From contig NZ_JAUXVZ010000042.1 in assembly GCF_030680185.1 (NCBI RefSeq), positions 1 through 33,444 of the forward strand: 33,444 nucleotides of DNA. Reading direction: 5' to 3'. Below the pieces are notes generated by a model. It saw nothing but the letters and a program-made list of their open reading frames with translations. It was not told where the DNA came from and made no database searches. How positions within the stretch are numbered: position 1 is the stretch's first letter; each line of letters begins with the position of its first letter. Both the position numbers and the translations under genes were made by a program. Source of the DNA: Phenylobacterium sp. GTDB taxonomy: Bacteria > Pseudomonadota > Alphaproteobacteria > Caulobacterales > Caulobacteraceae. Shown here piece after piece: positions 25,383 through 32,532 of this stretch.

Positions 25383-26446
25383 TGGCCTGCGCTCCGGAGC
25401 TGCGTGGCGATAGCTCGGCCAATTGCCTCCGCGAGCACAGGCGGAACGGCATTGCCAAGCTGGCGCCACTTCTTGTTGACGTCCCCGTAGAGAACGAAAT
25501 CATCGGGGAAGGACTGAAGGCGCTTCACTTCCTCAATCCGCAACACCCGATTTCGCCAGTGGAGGGGACCCATGTTGTTCGTGCGCTTAGCTTGAATCGT
25601 CCAGGACGGGAGATCTGGGCTGAGCTTGAGCAGATAGGTCCAATAGCGCGAGCGCCACTTGAACTGAGGATTAGGGTGCCCCCGCTCGGCGGTGAAGTAG
25701 AGGTAGTTTTCGCCAGGAGGCAATTCTTCTAGGAGGTGCTTGAACCGACCTCCTGCCGTGTGTCCCCATTTATCGGCGGCCTCTTCGGTATCGATGTCGT
25801 TCAGCACGTCCCCTGCTGTGACCCATGGAGCGAGGCCGGTGTCGCCCGGCTCTTTCGCGTGCGTAGGCGCGGGAAACTCGAACGGCTCGTCGCCCAAGAG
25901 TCCCACAACGAAGCATCGCTCGCGTAGCTGCGGAACGCCGTAGTTTGCCGCATTCACCACTACCCAGGTTACCGAGTAGCCTAGCGTCTCAGCTTCTTTG
26001 ACCACTTGATCAAGAGCGGGACGATTCCCGCGGTATGTCAGGCCGCGCACATTCTCAATGAGGAAAGCCTGTGGCCGCGCAATGCGAATGGCTGTGAGCA
26101 CTGCGCGGAAACTTCCAGCGCCTGCGGGGTCCTCAAACCCTCTCGGAAGATCCGTCCGCCAGAAGCGCGATTTAGAGAACGGAGGACACGGCGGGCCTGC
26201 GGCAAGCAGCGCTATGGGCCGCTGGAGCCGACGAAGCCACCTGGCCATCTCATCTTCAGGCCAGTCGACGACGTCTTGGCAGAGGACGTCGGCCTCCGGA
26301 AAGTTGGCCTGGAAGCTGGCGACGCAATCCTTGTCCATATCGACTGCGGCCAACGTTCTGAAGCCAGCGCTCTTTAACCCAAGGTCCAGACCGCCACAGC
26401 CGCTGAACAGAGAGACACAGTTAAGTCCGGCTTTGGTGCTGCTCAT
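25361..26446 (-). CDS. C5-cytosine DNA methyltransferase 2 (PCPP variant)
   Basis: A 361-residue SAM-dependent DNA cytosine-C5 methyltransferase. Motif I is LFSGCGGLDLG (13-23), motif IV holds the nucleophile C87 in GPPCPPFSKS, motif VI is E131-N-V, motif VIII YGVPQLRERCFVVG, and the end carries RLQSFPDDF and QLGNAVPPV (motifs IX-X). Motif IV reads PCPPF rather than the common PCQPF. The target-recognition region between VIII and IX shares W..HL, PPG.NY, GHPNP.F, LLKL.P and SWT with its neighbour. The ATG overlaps the stop of the first methyltransferase (ATGA), and its 3' end overlaps the endonuclease gene. Confidence 0.95.
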   Translation of the reverse strand: MSSTKAGLNCVSLFSGCGGLDLGLKSAGFRTLAAVDMDKDCVASFQANFPEADVLCQDVVDWPEDEMARWLRRLQRPIALLAAGPPCPPFSKSRFWRTDLPRGFEDPAGAGSFRAVLTAIRIARPQAFLIENVRGLTYRGNRPALDQVVKEAETLGYSVTWVVVNAANYGVPQLRERCFVVGLLGDEPFEFPAPTHAKEPGDTGLAPWVTAGDVLNDIDTEEAADKWGHTAGGRFKHLLEELPPGENYLYFTAERGHPNPQFKWRSRYWTYLLKLSPDLPSWTIQAKRTNNMGPLHWRNRVLRIEEVKRLQSFPDDFVLYGDVNKKWRQLGNAVPPVLAEAIGRAIATQLRSAGQWTTKVA

Positions 26447-27543
26447 GCAATGGCCTCGAGCACTTTAGCAACAGCAGCCGCGGCCATCTTCGGGGGGACA
26501 GCGTTGCCGATTTGCTTCACACGGGCTCGGCGGCGTCCTGCAAAACGATAGCCCTCCGGAAAGCCCTGGATGGCCGCCATCTCGGGCGTGCGCAGCCGGC
26601 GTGAATCCCAGTGGAAAGGACCGGTCCAGGGGCCGGGCGACGCCGCCACGGTCCAAGACACGCGTTCAGGATGGAGCTTGAGTAGGAAATTCCAGAAGCG
26701 GCTCTCCGCTTCGAACGTCGGATTCGGGTGTCCCGCCCAAGCTGTATGAGCTTTGTAATTCCAACCCGGCGGCACGTTGGCGAGATGGTCGGCCCAGCGT
26801 CCCGACACCACTTCTTCAGGCTCGAAGAACTCTTCGCCAGCGTAGGCGCCAATGGCGTCCCCGACCGTCACAAAGCGATTGAGGAAAATCGAGGGTTCCT
26901 CGGCGTGCGTGATTTCAGGGGCCTCGGGGGCGCGCGGTCGGGCGCCGAGGATGAAGATCCGCTCACGTTTTTGCGGGACCCCGAATTGTGCGCTGTTTCC
27001 CTTAAAGACCGAAATCTGCATTCCGGCTTCTTTGAGGGTGTCAATGAATACTTGAAGCGTTTGGCGATTGCGAGGATGGAAAATGCTTGGGACATTCTCA
27101 AGCACAAAGCCGTCAGCCTTCGCCTCGATAGTCAGACGTGCGAACTCAAGTAGGAGGTTGCGGCGATCATCGGGCCGGGGCTCGGTAATGGATGGTGGTC
27201 GCTGATAGGCTGCTTGATCGCCACGGTAGAAGGCGAGGCGAAGACGGGAGTCCTCGCCAGGATCAGTCCAATAGGCATTTTTCGAGAAGGGTTGGCAGGG
27301 TGCGCCGCCAACCACCACAAGTGGGTCCGACGAAGCGAGACCGGCCATCTGCCGCAGGCTGTCACCGGTCATATCGACCACGCTGCCTTCGTGGATGACG
27401 TGCCGATCGTCGGTCTCGTTTAAGCGCAACGTCTCGCAGGCCCACTGATCAATCTCGACCGATAAGCGCAGATCGGCGCCGATGATGCGGCTGGCAATAC
27501 CGAAGCCGCCGGCGCCGGCAAAGAGATCAACAACCGGAATCAC
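26443..27543 (-). CDS. C5-cytosine DNA methyltransferase 1
   Basis: A 366-residue DNA cytosine-C5 methyltransferase from the GTG at 27543, which has GAGGGG nine bases upstream and starts VIPVVDLFAGAGGFG; a TTG at 27579 would add 12 residues without a ribosome binding site. In GTG numbering, motif I is DLFAGAGGFG (6-15), the nucleophile is C83 in GGAPCQPFSK, motif VI is E149-N-V-P, motif VIII QFGVPQKRERIFILG, and motif X IGNAVPPKM. It is the first gene of the three-gene cassette, so protecting methylation is made before the nuclease. Its target-recognition region is clearly related to that of the next gene, though the rest has diverged. Confidence 0.95.
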   Translation of the reverse strand: MIPVVDLFAGAGGFGIASRIIGADLRLSVEIDQWACETLRLNETDDRHVIHEGSVVDMTGDSLRQMAGLASSDPLVVVGGAPCQPFSKNAYWTDPGEDSRLRLAFYRGDQAAYQRPPSITEPRPDDRRNLLLEFARLTIEAKADGFVLENVPSIFHPRNRQTLQVFIDTLKEAGMQISVFKGNSAQFGVPQKRERIFILGARPRAPEAPEITHAEEPSIFLNRFVTVGDAIGAYAGEEFFEPEEVVSGRWADHLANVPPGWNYKAHTAWAGHPNPTFEAESRFWNFLLKLHPERVSWTVAASPGPWTGPFHWDSRRLRTPEMAAIQGFPEGYRFAGRRRARVKQIGNAVPPKMAAAAVAKVLEAIA

Positions 27544-27906
27544 TGTGGTGCACCCCTCGGTGGCAACGTTCTGAACCAAGCGTTAGGCGGCGTTAAGCCC
27601 CACCTACGCTCGCACCGCATGATGGCGAGCAAAGGCCCTACGGGTGGGTGCTTCGCGACCTTCGTCAACAGCTGCTCCTCATGATCCGCTCTTCGCCCAC
27701 AGGTCATGCCGCGCCATTAAGTTCATTATTTGTTCCGACCGCTGTCAAGGGGCGGCTTCCGGTCAGCGGCCACGGCCCGGGGTGATCCTTCACCCCACGA
27801 CGCTTTTCCCTTGGTGAACGGTGTTTGGTTGGGCTCCATGGGGGTTGGAAACGTTTGGGCGCGGGGCCGGTAAGAGCCGCCGTCCTTCTAGGGCAGGAGA
27901 CCGGTC
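27544..27906. other. 363-base intergenic region between cassette and P450
   Basis: No gene can be supported. It should hold the promoters of the minus-strand cassette and the plus-strand P450. The left part (to about 27690) is mixed in composition and includes GCGTTAGGCGGCGTTAAG, which recalls integron-type core sites but lacks a matching partner. Around 27779-27796 GGGGTGA-TCCT-TCACCCC forms a 7-bp hairpin. The P450 ribosome binding site AGGAGA lies at about 27894-27899. Confidence 0.5.
27779..27796. promoter_or_regulatory. hairpin upstream of the P450 gene
   Basis: GGGGTGA (27779-27785) and TCACCCC (27790-27796) form a perfect 7-bp stem with a four-base loop, 111 bases before the P450 start. 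It could be an operator or the end of a transcript; a short T run (CTTTTCCC) follows after eight bases. Confidence 0.3.
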
Positions 27907-29193
27907 ATGGCCGATGGATATGTGGACGTGCTGCGCGACAAGCGGGCGGCGGCGCGCAAGCTGGCCTATGAGACGCCGATCGAGGAGCTGCACCCGGCGC
28001 GGGCCTCGCTGTTTCGCGACGACGCCATGTGGCCGACCTTCGAGCGGCTGCGGAAGGAGTCACCGGTCCACTACACGCCCGACAGCAACTACGGCGCCTA
28101 CTGGTCGATCACCCGCTACAACGACATCCTGGCGGTGGATTCCAACCACCAGGTCTTCTCCTCGGCCAAGGGCATCACCCTGACGGCCAAGGCCGCCCAA
28201 GGCTTCCGCGACCCCAATGCGGAGTCCGGCTCCAACTTCATCGCCATGGACCCGCCGCGCCACGATGTGCAGCGCAAGACGGTCAGCCCGGCCCTGTCGC
28301 CCATGGCGCTGTCGGTCATGGCGCCGCTGATCCGCGAGCGGGCCGGCCTGATCCTCGACAGCCTGCCGGTGGGGGAGGAGTTCGACTGGGTGGAGCACGT
28401 CTCCAAAGAGCTCACCACCATGACCTTGGCGACCCTGTTCGACTTCCCCTTCGAGGAGCGGCGCAAGCTGACCTTCTGGTCCGATGCCATGACCACGGCG
28501 CCGGGGCATGGGCCTGTGGCCGACCTGACCGAGCTGCGCCAGGCCATGAGCGAGTGCTTCGGCTTCTTCACTGGCCTGTGGAACGAGCGGGTCAACGCCC
28601 CGCCCACCGGCGACCTGATCTCCATGCTGGCCCATGGGGAAGAGACGCGGCACATGTCGATGGCCGACTTCCACGCCAATGTCGCCCTGCTGATCATCGG
28701 CGGCAACGACACGACGCGGAACACCATTTCCGGCTCGGTCCTGGCGCTCAACCAGAACCCCGACCAGTACGCCAAGCTGCGGGCCAATCCCGACCTGATC
28801 CCCTCCATGGTCTCGGAGACCATCCGCTGGCAGACGCCGCTCGCCCATATGGCGCGCACGGCGACGCAGGACTTCGAGATGGAGGGCAAGACCATCCGCG
28901 AGGGCGACAAGGTGGCCATGTGGTACGTCTCGGGCAACCGCGACGACACGGTGATCGAAAACCCCGACGCCTACATCATCGACCGGCCCCGGCCGCGCCA
29001 GCACATGTCCTTCGGCTTCGGCATCCACCGCTGCGTGGGCAATCGCCTGGCCGAGCTGCAGCTGACGATCATCTGGGAGGAGATCATGAAGCGCTTCCCC
29101 GACATCCAGGTGCTGGCCGAGCCCAAGCGCAGCTATTCGATCTTTGTGAAGGGCTATGAGGACATGAGGGTCGTGCTGCCCGCCCGGCTTTAG
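27907..29193 (+). CDS. cytochrome P450, CYP153-like
   Basis: A 428-residue soluble class I bacterial P450. The haem thiolate is C376 in FGFGIHRCVGNRLAE. The I-helix oxygen-activation motif is GGNDTT (265-270) and the K-helix ExxR is E304-T-I-R307. The stretches FIAMDPPRHDVQRKTVSP, TLFDFPFEERRKLTFWSD, LIIGGNDTTRN, RWQTPLAHMARTA and MWYVSGNRDD agree closely with the CYP153 family as I know it, whose members hydroxylate the terminal carbon of alkanes and other aliphatics. AGGAGA seven bases before the ATG is a good ribosome binding site. The ferredoxin and ferredoxin reductase genes that often accompany CYP153 are not adjacent, so electrons must come from elsewhere. Confidence 0.9.
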   Translation: MADGYVDVLRDKRAAARKLAYETPIEELHPARASLFRDDAMWPTFERLRKESPVHYTPDSNYGAYWSITRYNDILAVDSNHQVFSSAKGITLTAKAAQGFRDPNAESGSNFIAMDPPRHDVQRKTVSPALSPMALSVMAPLIRERAGLILDSLPVGEEFDWVEHVSKELTTMTLATLFDFPFEERRKLTFWSDAMTTAPGHGPVADLTELRQAMSECFGFFTGLWNERVNAPPTGDLISMLAHGEETRHMSMADFHANVALLIIGGNDTTRNTISGSVLALNQNPDQYAKLRANPDLIPSMVSETIRWQTPLAHMARTATQDFEMEGKTIREGDKVAMWYVSGNRDDTVIENPDAYIIDRPRPRQHMSFGFGIHRCVGNRLAELQLTIIWEEIMKRFPDIQVLAEPKRSYSIFVKGYEDMRVVLPARL

Positions 29194-29305
29194 CCACAGC
29201 GCCATGGGCCAGCCGTCTTCCTTTTGGGGAGCCGAACGGGGAATCAGGGGATTATAGGCCCGCAGGGCTTGCGAAAACGCCCGCCGCCCTTGAAGACCGG
29301 ATCCC

Positions 29306-29926
29306 ATGCTCAGGCGCCTCAAAGACTGGTGGCGCGGCCCCCTAGCCGAGGTCGCGACTGCGCCGACCCCGCAGGCCGGGGCCGTGCCCTATCGCCTGAC
29401 GCGGGACGGGCCGGTTTTTCTGCTGGTCACCTCGCGCCGGACCGGCCGGTGGCTGTTTCCCAAGGGGGGTCTGATGAGCGGCCGCACCCCCTGGGAGTCC
29501 GCCGCCCAGGAGGCGCTGGAAGAGGCTGGGGTCGAAGGGGTGGTCAGCGACCAGCCCTTGGGGACCTATCTGGCCAAGCGGATTCGCGGCGAGCGGATCG
29601 AGACCATCGCCGTCACCCTCTATCTGCTGGAGGTCACCCGCCAGCTGGACCGCTGGGACGAGAAGGCCCAGCGCCAGCGCCGCTGGGCGGACCTGGACAC
29701 GGCCCTCGACCTGCTGGGCGACGCGGCCCTGGGCGAGCTGTTGCGATCGGCCGCCGCCGAGCTGGCCGCCCGTCCTGCGCCTGAGCCCGAAGCCGCGCCC
29801 AAGCCGTCGCCCAAATCCTCGCCCAAATCGTCACAAACCGCGCCGTCGTCCGCTCCGGGCAAGGGCAAGAAGGTCCGCAAGGCCGAGGCCAAGGGCCGAC
29901 GGCTCAAGACCGGCTCCAAGGGCTGA
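29306..29926 (+). CDS. Nudix hydrolase with basic C-terminal tail
   Basis: A 206-residue protein. The Nudix domain covers about 20-145, with LFPKGGLMSGRTPWESAAQE followed by ALEEAGV as the Nudix box. The metal-binding glutamates of REUxEExG are kept (QEALEEAG), but its Arg is Gln and the first Glu of the motif is absent, as often seen in the diphosphoinositol-polyphosphate-phosphohydrolase-like group (PKGW/PKGG types). The last 55 residues are low complexity: Pro/Ser/Lys repeats (KSSPKSS), ending in a very basic segment (KGKKVRKAEAKGRR) that could bind nucleic acid or polyphosphate. Substrate is uncertain. Confidence 0.85.
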   Translation: MLRRLKDWWRGPLAEVATAPTPQAGAVPYRLTRDGPVFLLVTSRRTGRWLFPKGGLMSGRTPWESAAQEALEEAGVEGVVSDQPLGTYLAKRIRGERIETIAVTLYLLEVTRQLDRWDEKAQRQRRWADLDTALDLLGDAALGELLRSAAAELAARPAPEPEAAPKPSPKSSPKSSQTAPSSAPGKGKKVRKAEAKGRRLKTGSKG

Positions 29927-29981
29927 GCCGCTTGAGCCCGGGCGCTGGCCTCGCGGGTGGCAGGGCGATGAATTTGCGGGG

Positions 29982-29998
29982 ACCCGGCTGGGTTTTTT
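29982..29998 (+). terminator. weak intrinsic terminator after the Nudix gene
   Basis: ACCC-GGCT-GGGT makes a short 4-bp stem followed by a run of six T residues. The stem is short for a GC-rich organism, but the T run and place (56 bases after the Nudix stop) suggest a terminator. Confidence 0.4.
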
Positions 29999-30057
29999 CT
30001 TGCCGCTGGCGAGGCGCCGGTGAACTCTGCCGTGGAAGACTTCAGAGAGACTGACCC

Positions 30058-30380
30058 ATGCGCCGCCTCCTGCTTCCCCTGTTGTTGAGCGCTTTGCTGG
30101 CCGCGCCCGCCCTGGCGCAGGACACATCTGCGGTCACCGAGCCGCCGACCGAGGTCGCCGGTGTCGACGTGCCTGGCCAGGTCGAGCCGGAGCCGGCGCC
30201 CGATCCGATGATCTGTCGCGGGTCGAGGTGACCGGGTCGAGGGCCTCCATGCAGAAGGTGTGCAAGCCCCGCAGCGAGTGGAACGCCCAAAACCGCCGAC
30301 GCTCGAACGTCGACTCGGTGAACCAGAGCGATTGCGGCGGCGCGACCGGCTGCGAGATGTATCCGCTGCCCTCGACCTGA
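30058..30380 (+). pseudogene. frameshifted small secreted cysteine-containing protein
   Basis: From the ATG at 30058 the frame encodes a signal peptide (MRRLLLPLLLSALLAAPALAQ), given as basic start, Leu/Ala core and ALA-Q cleavage, then an acidic Pro-rich part ending DPMICRGSR and a stop at 30229-30231. In the frame that lies one base back, coding continues without a stop from about 30222 to the TGA at 30378-30380: VEVTGSR, MQKVCKPRSEWNAQN, SVNQSDCGGATGCEM. The two parts fit as one protein of about 107 residues if one base is missing near CGCGGG (30217-30222). The pattern C..RVxVTGSR..xKVCKPRSEW is one I recall from short alphaproteobacterial exported proteins. Either a true frameshift or a sequencing error in a G/C run. 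Confidence 0.75.
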
Positions 30381-30390
30381 GGGGGCGGCC

Positions 30391-30768
30391 TTACGAGCGG
30401 TCGTTGTCGGGCTTGATCCAGTCTGGCTCCGGCGTCTCGACGAAGCGCACCGCGGCGATGTGGGTGGCGCCCTCCAGCCAGGCCTTGGCCAGGCGATGGG
30501 CGCCGTCCATCAGCTGGCCCTCGGCGTTCAGGATCACCGGATAGGATAGCTCGGCGTTGAAGATGCGCCGCGCGTGCTCGGCCACCCCGCGGATGCTGGG
30601 TGTGTGACGGCCTTGGAACCAGCAGTCGACGTCGAACTCAGGGATGTCGGTGAGGGGAACCCGCTGCACCGGCAGGTCGGCGGCCAGCGCCCAGAGGCGC
30701 TGCGTCCGCCAATAGCCGCGCCCGCCGGGCACGGTGCGGGAGTGCTTTTCATCGGGGGGTCCAGCCAT
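30391..30768 (-). CDS. ParB/sulfiredoxin-fold domain protein
   Basis: A 125-residue protein with a single recognisable region: VPLTDIPEFDVDCWF (about 38-52), then PVILNAEGQLMDGAHRLAKAW. The G-x-x-x-D-G-x-H-R pattern is the nucleotide-binding loop of the ParB/Srx fold. There is no helix-turn-helix, so it is not a partition protein; small standalone members have no settled role. It starts 40 bases after the serA stop on the same strand and may be read through from serC-serA. It converges with the frameshifted gene, ten bases apart. Confidence 0.75.
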   Translation of the reverse strand: MAGPPDEKHSRTVPGGRGYWRTQRLWALAADLPVQRVPLTDIPEFDVDCWFQGRHTPSIRGVAEHARRIFNAELSYPVILNAEGQLMDGAHRLAKAWLEGATHIAAVRFVETPEPDWIKPDNDRS

Positions 30769-30808
30769 GGCGGCAGCGTCGCTTTGAGGCCGCCGCCTGG
30801 CAAGACGT

Positions 30809-32386
30809 TTAGAAGCGCAGGGTGCGCGCTTCCTTGACGTGGGGCAGGGCCTGGATGTTGGCCATCAGCTCCTCGCTGGGGACCTGATCGACGCCGACCA
30901 GGGCGATGGCGTCGTCGCCGGCCGAGACCCGGCCCAGGTTGAAGGTGGCGATGTTCACGCCGGCCTCGGCCAGCATGACGCCGAGCGCGCCGATGAAGCC
31001 CGGCTTATCCTCGTTGTTGACGTACAGCATGGTGGGACCGAACGGGGCGTCCAGGTCCATGCCCTTGACCTCCACCACCCGCGGCGTACCGGCCAGCACG
31101 GAACCGGCGAAGGAGCGCTTGCCCTTCTCGGTGGTGACGGTGATGCGGATCAGGGTCTCGTAGATGGGCGAGTCTTCCTGGTGCGACTCCGAGAGCGTGA
31201 TGCCGCGCTCCTTGGCCACGGCCGGGGCCGAGACCATGTTGACCGCGTCGCCCAGCATGGGGCGCAGCACGCCGGCCAGGGCCGCAGCCGTCAGCGGCTT
31301 GGCGTTCAGCTTGGAGACCTCGCCCTCATAGGCGATGTCGATGGACAGCACGCCGAAGTCGACCATCTGGCCGGCGAAGACGCCGAGCTTGCCGGCCAGC
31401 GCGATGAAGGGCGCCAGGCGCGGGGCTTCTTCGGCGGTGACCGAGGGCGAGTTCAGCGCATTGGTGACGGCGCCGGTGAGCAGATAGTCGCTCATCTGCT
31501 CGGCCACCTGCAGGGCGACGTTCTCCTGAGCCTCGGCGGTGGAGGCGCCCAGGTGCGGGGTGGCGATGAAGTTCTCGGCCCCGAACAGCACGTTCTCCTT
31601 GGCCGGCTCCTCGACGAAGACGTCGAAGGCGGCACCGCCGATGTGACCCTCGTCCAGCAGCTTGCGCAGGGCGGCTTCGTCCACCAGGCCCCCGCGGGCG
31701 CAGTTGACGATCTTCACGCCTTTCTTGGTCTTGGCCAGGTTCTCGGCCGACAGGATGTTGCGGGTCTTGTCGGTGAGCGGGGTGTGCAGGGTGATGAAGT
31801 CGGCCCGGGCCAGCAGCTCGTCCAGCTCGACCTTCTCCACGCCCAGCTCGACGGCGCGTTCCGGCGACAGGAAGGGGTCGTAGGCCACCACCTTCATCTT
31901 CAGGCCGAGCGCCCGGTCGGCGACGATGGAGCCGATATTGCCGGCGCCGATCAGGCCCAGCGTCTTGGCGTAGACCTCGACGCCCATGAAGCGGTTCTTC
32001 TCCCACTTGCCGGCCTGGGTGGAGGCGTCGGCGGCGGGCAGCTGGCGGGCCAGGGCGAACATCATGGCGATGGCGTGTTCGGCCGTGGTGATCGAATTGC
32101 CGAAGGGGGTGTTCATCACCACGATGCCGGCGGCGGTGGCCGCAGGGATGTCGACATTGTCGACCCCGATGCCGGCCCGGCCGATGACCTTCATGTTCTT
32201 GGCGGCGGCGATGACGTCCTTGTCGGCCTTGGTGGCCGAGCGGACGGCCAGGCCGTCATAGTCGCCGATGATCTGGAGGAGTTCGTCCTTGGTCAGGCCA
32301 GTCTTCACATCGGCGTCGACGCCGCGCTGTTTGAAGATCTCGATGGCGGCGGGGCTCAGCTTGTCAGCGATGAGGACGCGGGGCAT
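30809..32386 (-). CDS. serA: D-3-phosphoglycerate dehydrogenase
   Basis: First enzyme of serine synthesis: NAD-dependent oxidation of 3-phosphoglycerate. With 525 residues it is the long form with an intervening domain and a C-terminal ACT domain (about 455-525). It begins MPRVLIADKLSPAAIEIF. The NAD fold has GLIGAGNIGSIVADRA, the catalytic Arg is in NCARGGLVDE, the Glu in FVEEPAKENVLF and the His in ATPHLGASTAEA. The ACT end is MLAEAGVNIATFNLGRVSAG, which may respond to serine. serC lies upstream on the same strand with 146 bases between, filled by repeats. Confidence 0.98.
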   Translation of the reverse strand: MPRVLIADKLSPAAIEIFKQRGVDADVKTGLTKDELLQIIGDYDGLAVRSATKADKDVIAAAKNMKVIGRAGIGVDNVDIPAATAAGIVVMNTPFGNSITTAEHAIAMMFALARQLPAADASTQAGKWEKNRFMGVEVYAKTLGLIGAGNIGSIVADRALGLKMKVVAYDPFLSPERAVELGVEKVELDELLARADFITLHTPLTDKTRNILSAENLAKTKKGVKIVNCARGGLVDEAALRKLLDEGHIGGAAFDVFVEEPAKENVLFGAENFIATPHLGASTAEAQENVALQVAEQMSDYLLTGAVTNALNSPSVTAEEAPRLAPFIALAGKLGVFAGQMVDFGVLSIDIAYEGEVSKLNAKPLTAAALAGVLRPMLGDAVNMVSAPAVAKERGITLSESHQEDSPIYETLIRITVTTEKGKRSFAGSVLAGTPRVVEVKGMDLDAPFGPTMLYVNNEDKPGFIGALGVMLAEAGVNIATFNLGRVSAGDDAIALVGVDQVPSEELMANIQALPHVKEARTLRF

Positions 32387-32407
32387 GGGCGGTTCTCTTC
32401 ATCAGAG

Positions 32408-32430
32408 CCCCTCCCCCTTGCGGGGAGGGG
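32408..32430. repeat. GC-rich palindromic repeat A between serC and serA
   Basis: CCCCTCCCC (32408-32416) and GGGGAGGGG (32422-32430) form a 9-bp stem with a CTTGC loop, followed by TTGGGGTGGGGGTG. It is the inverted counterpart of repeat B at 32498-32520. The two share both the hairpin and the G-rich tail. Confidence 0.7.
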
Positions 32431-32476
32431 TTGGGGTGGGGGTGTTGGCGAGGGTTTAGGGTCCTGATTGGGGGGC

Positions 32477-32525
32477 GGCGTTTCACCCCCCTCCCAACCC
32501 TCCCCCGCATGGGGGGAGGGCTTTT
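32477..32525. repeat. GC-rich palindromic repeat B, inverted copy
   Basis: CCCTCCCCC (32498-32506) and GGGGGAGGG (32512-32520) form a 9-bp stem; read on the minus strand it has the same hairpin followed by TTGGGAGGGGGGTG as repeat A. On the plus strand CTTTT follows the stem, but serC and serA run the other way, so it is not an obvious terminator for them. The pair can form one large stem in the serC-serA transcript. Confidence 0.7.
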
Positions 32526-32532
32526 GGGGGAA

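Larger units (their letters stand above)
23788..27690. other. putative horizontally acquired restriction-modification islet
   Basis: The region between tRNA-Arg and the P450 upstream area differs from its surroundings. A sample 60-base line (24721-24780) holds 32 G/C, against 40 in a line of the ABC ATPase gene (22801-22860), and codons such as ATA, TTA and AGA are more frequent. It contains only the three restriction-modification genes. I found no integrase and no clear repeat of the tRNA 3' end at the far side, so the right boundary is approximate and the insertion mechanism unknown. Confidence 0.6.

Noticed and set aside
27571..27600. Integron-like core site (GCGTTAGGC and GGCGTTAAG) upstream of the cassette
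   Set aside because: No complementary second half, no folded attC structure and no integrase are visible; a seven-base core is easily met by chance.
27640..27660. Partial resemblance of CGGGTGGGTGC to the end of tRNA-Arg (CGGGTGCGCCA)
   Set aside because: Only a few bases in a row agree, too little for an attachment-site repeat.
30839..32467. 542-codon open frame on the plus strand, opposite serA
   Set aside because: Antisense shadow: composition is Gly/His/Gln-rich and no family is recognised, while serA on the other strand is complete.
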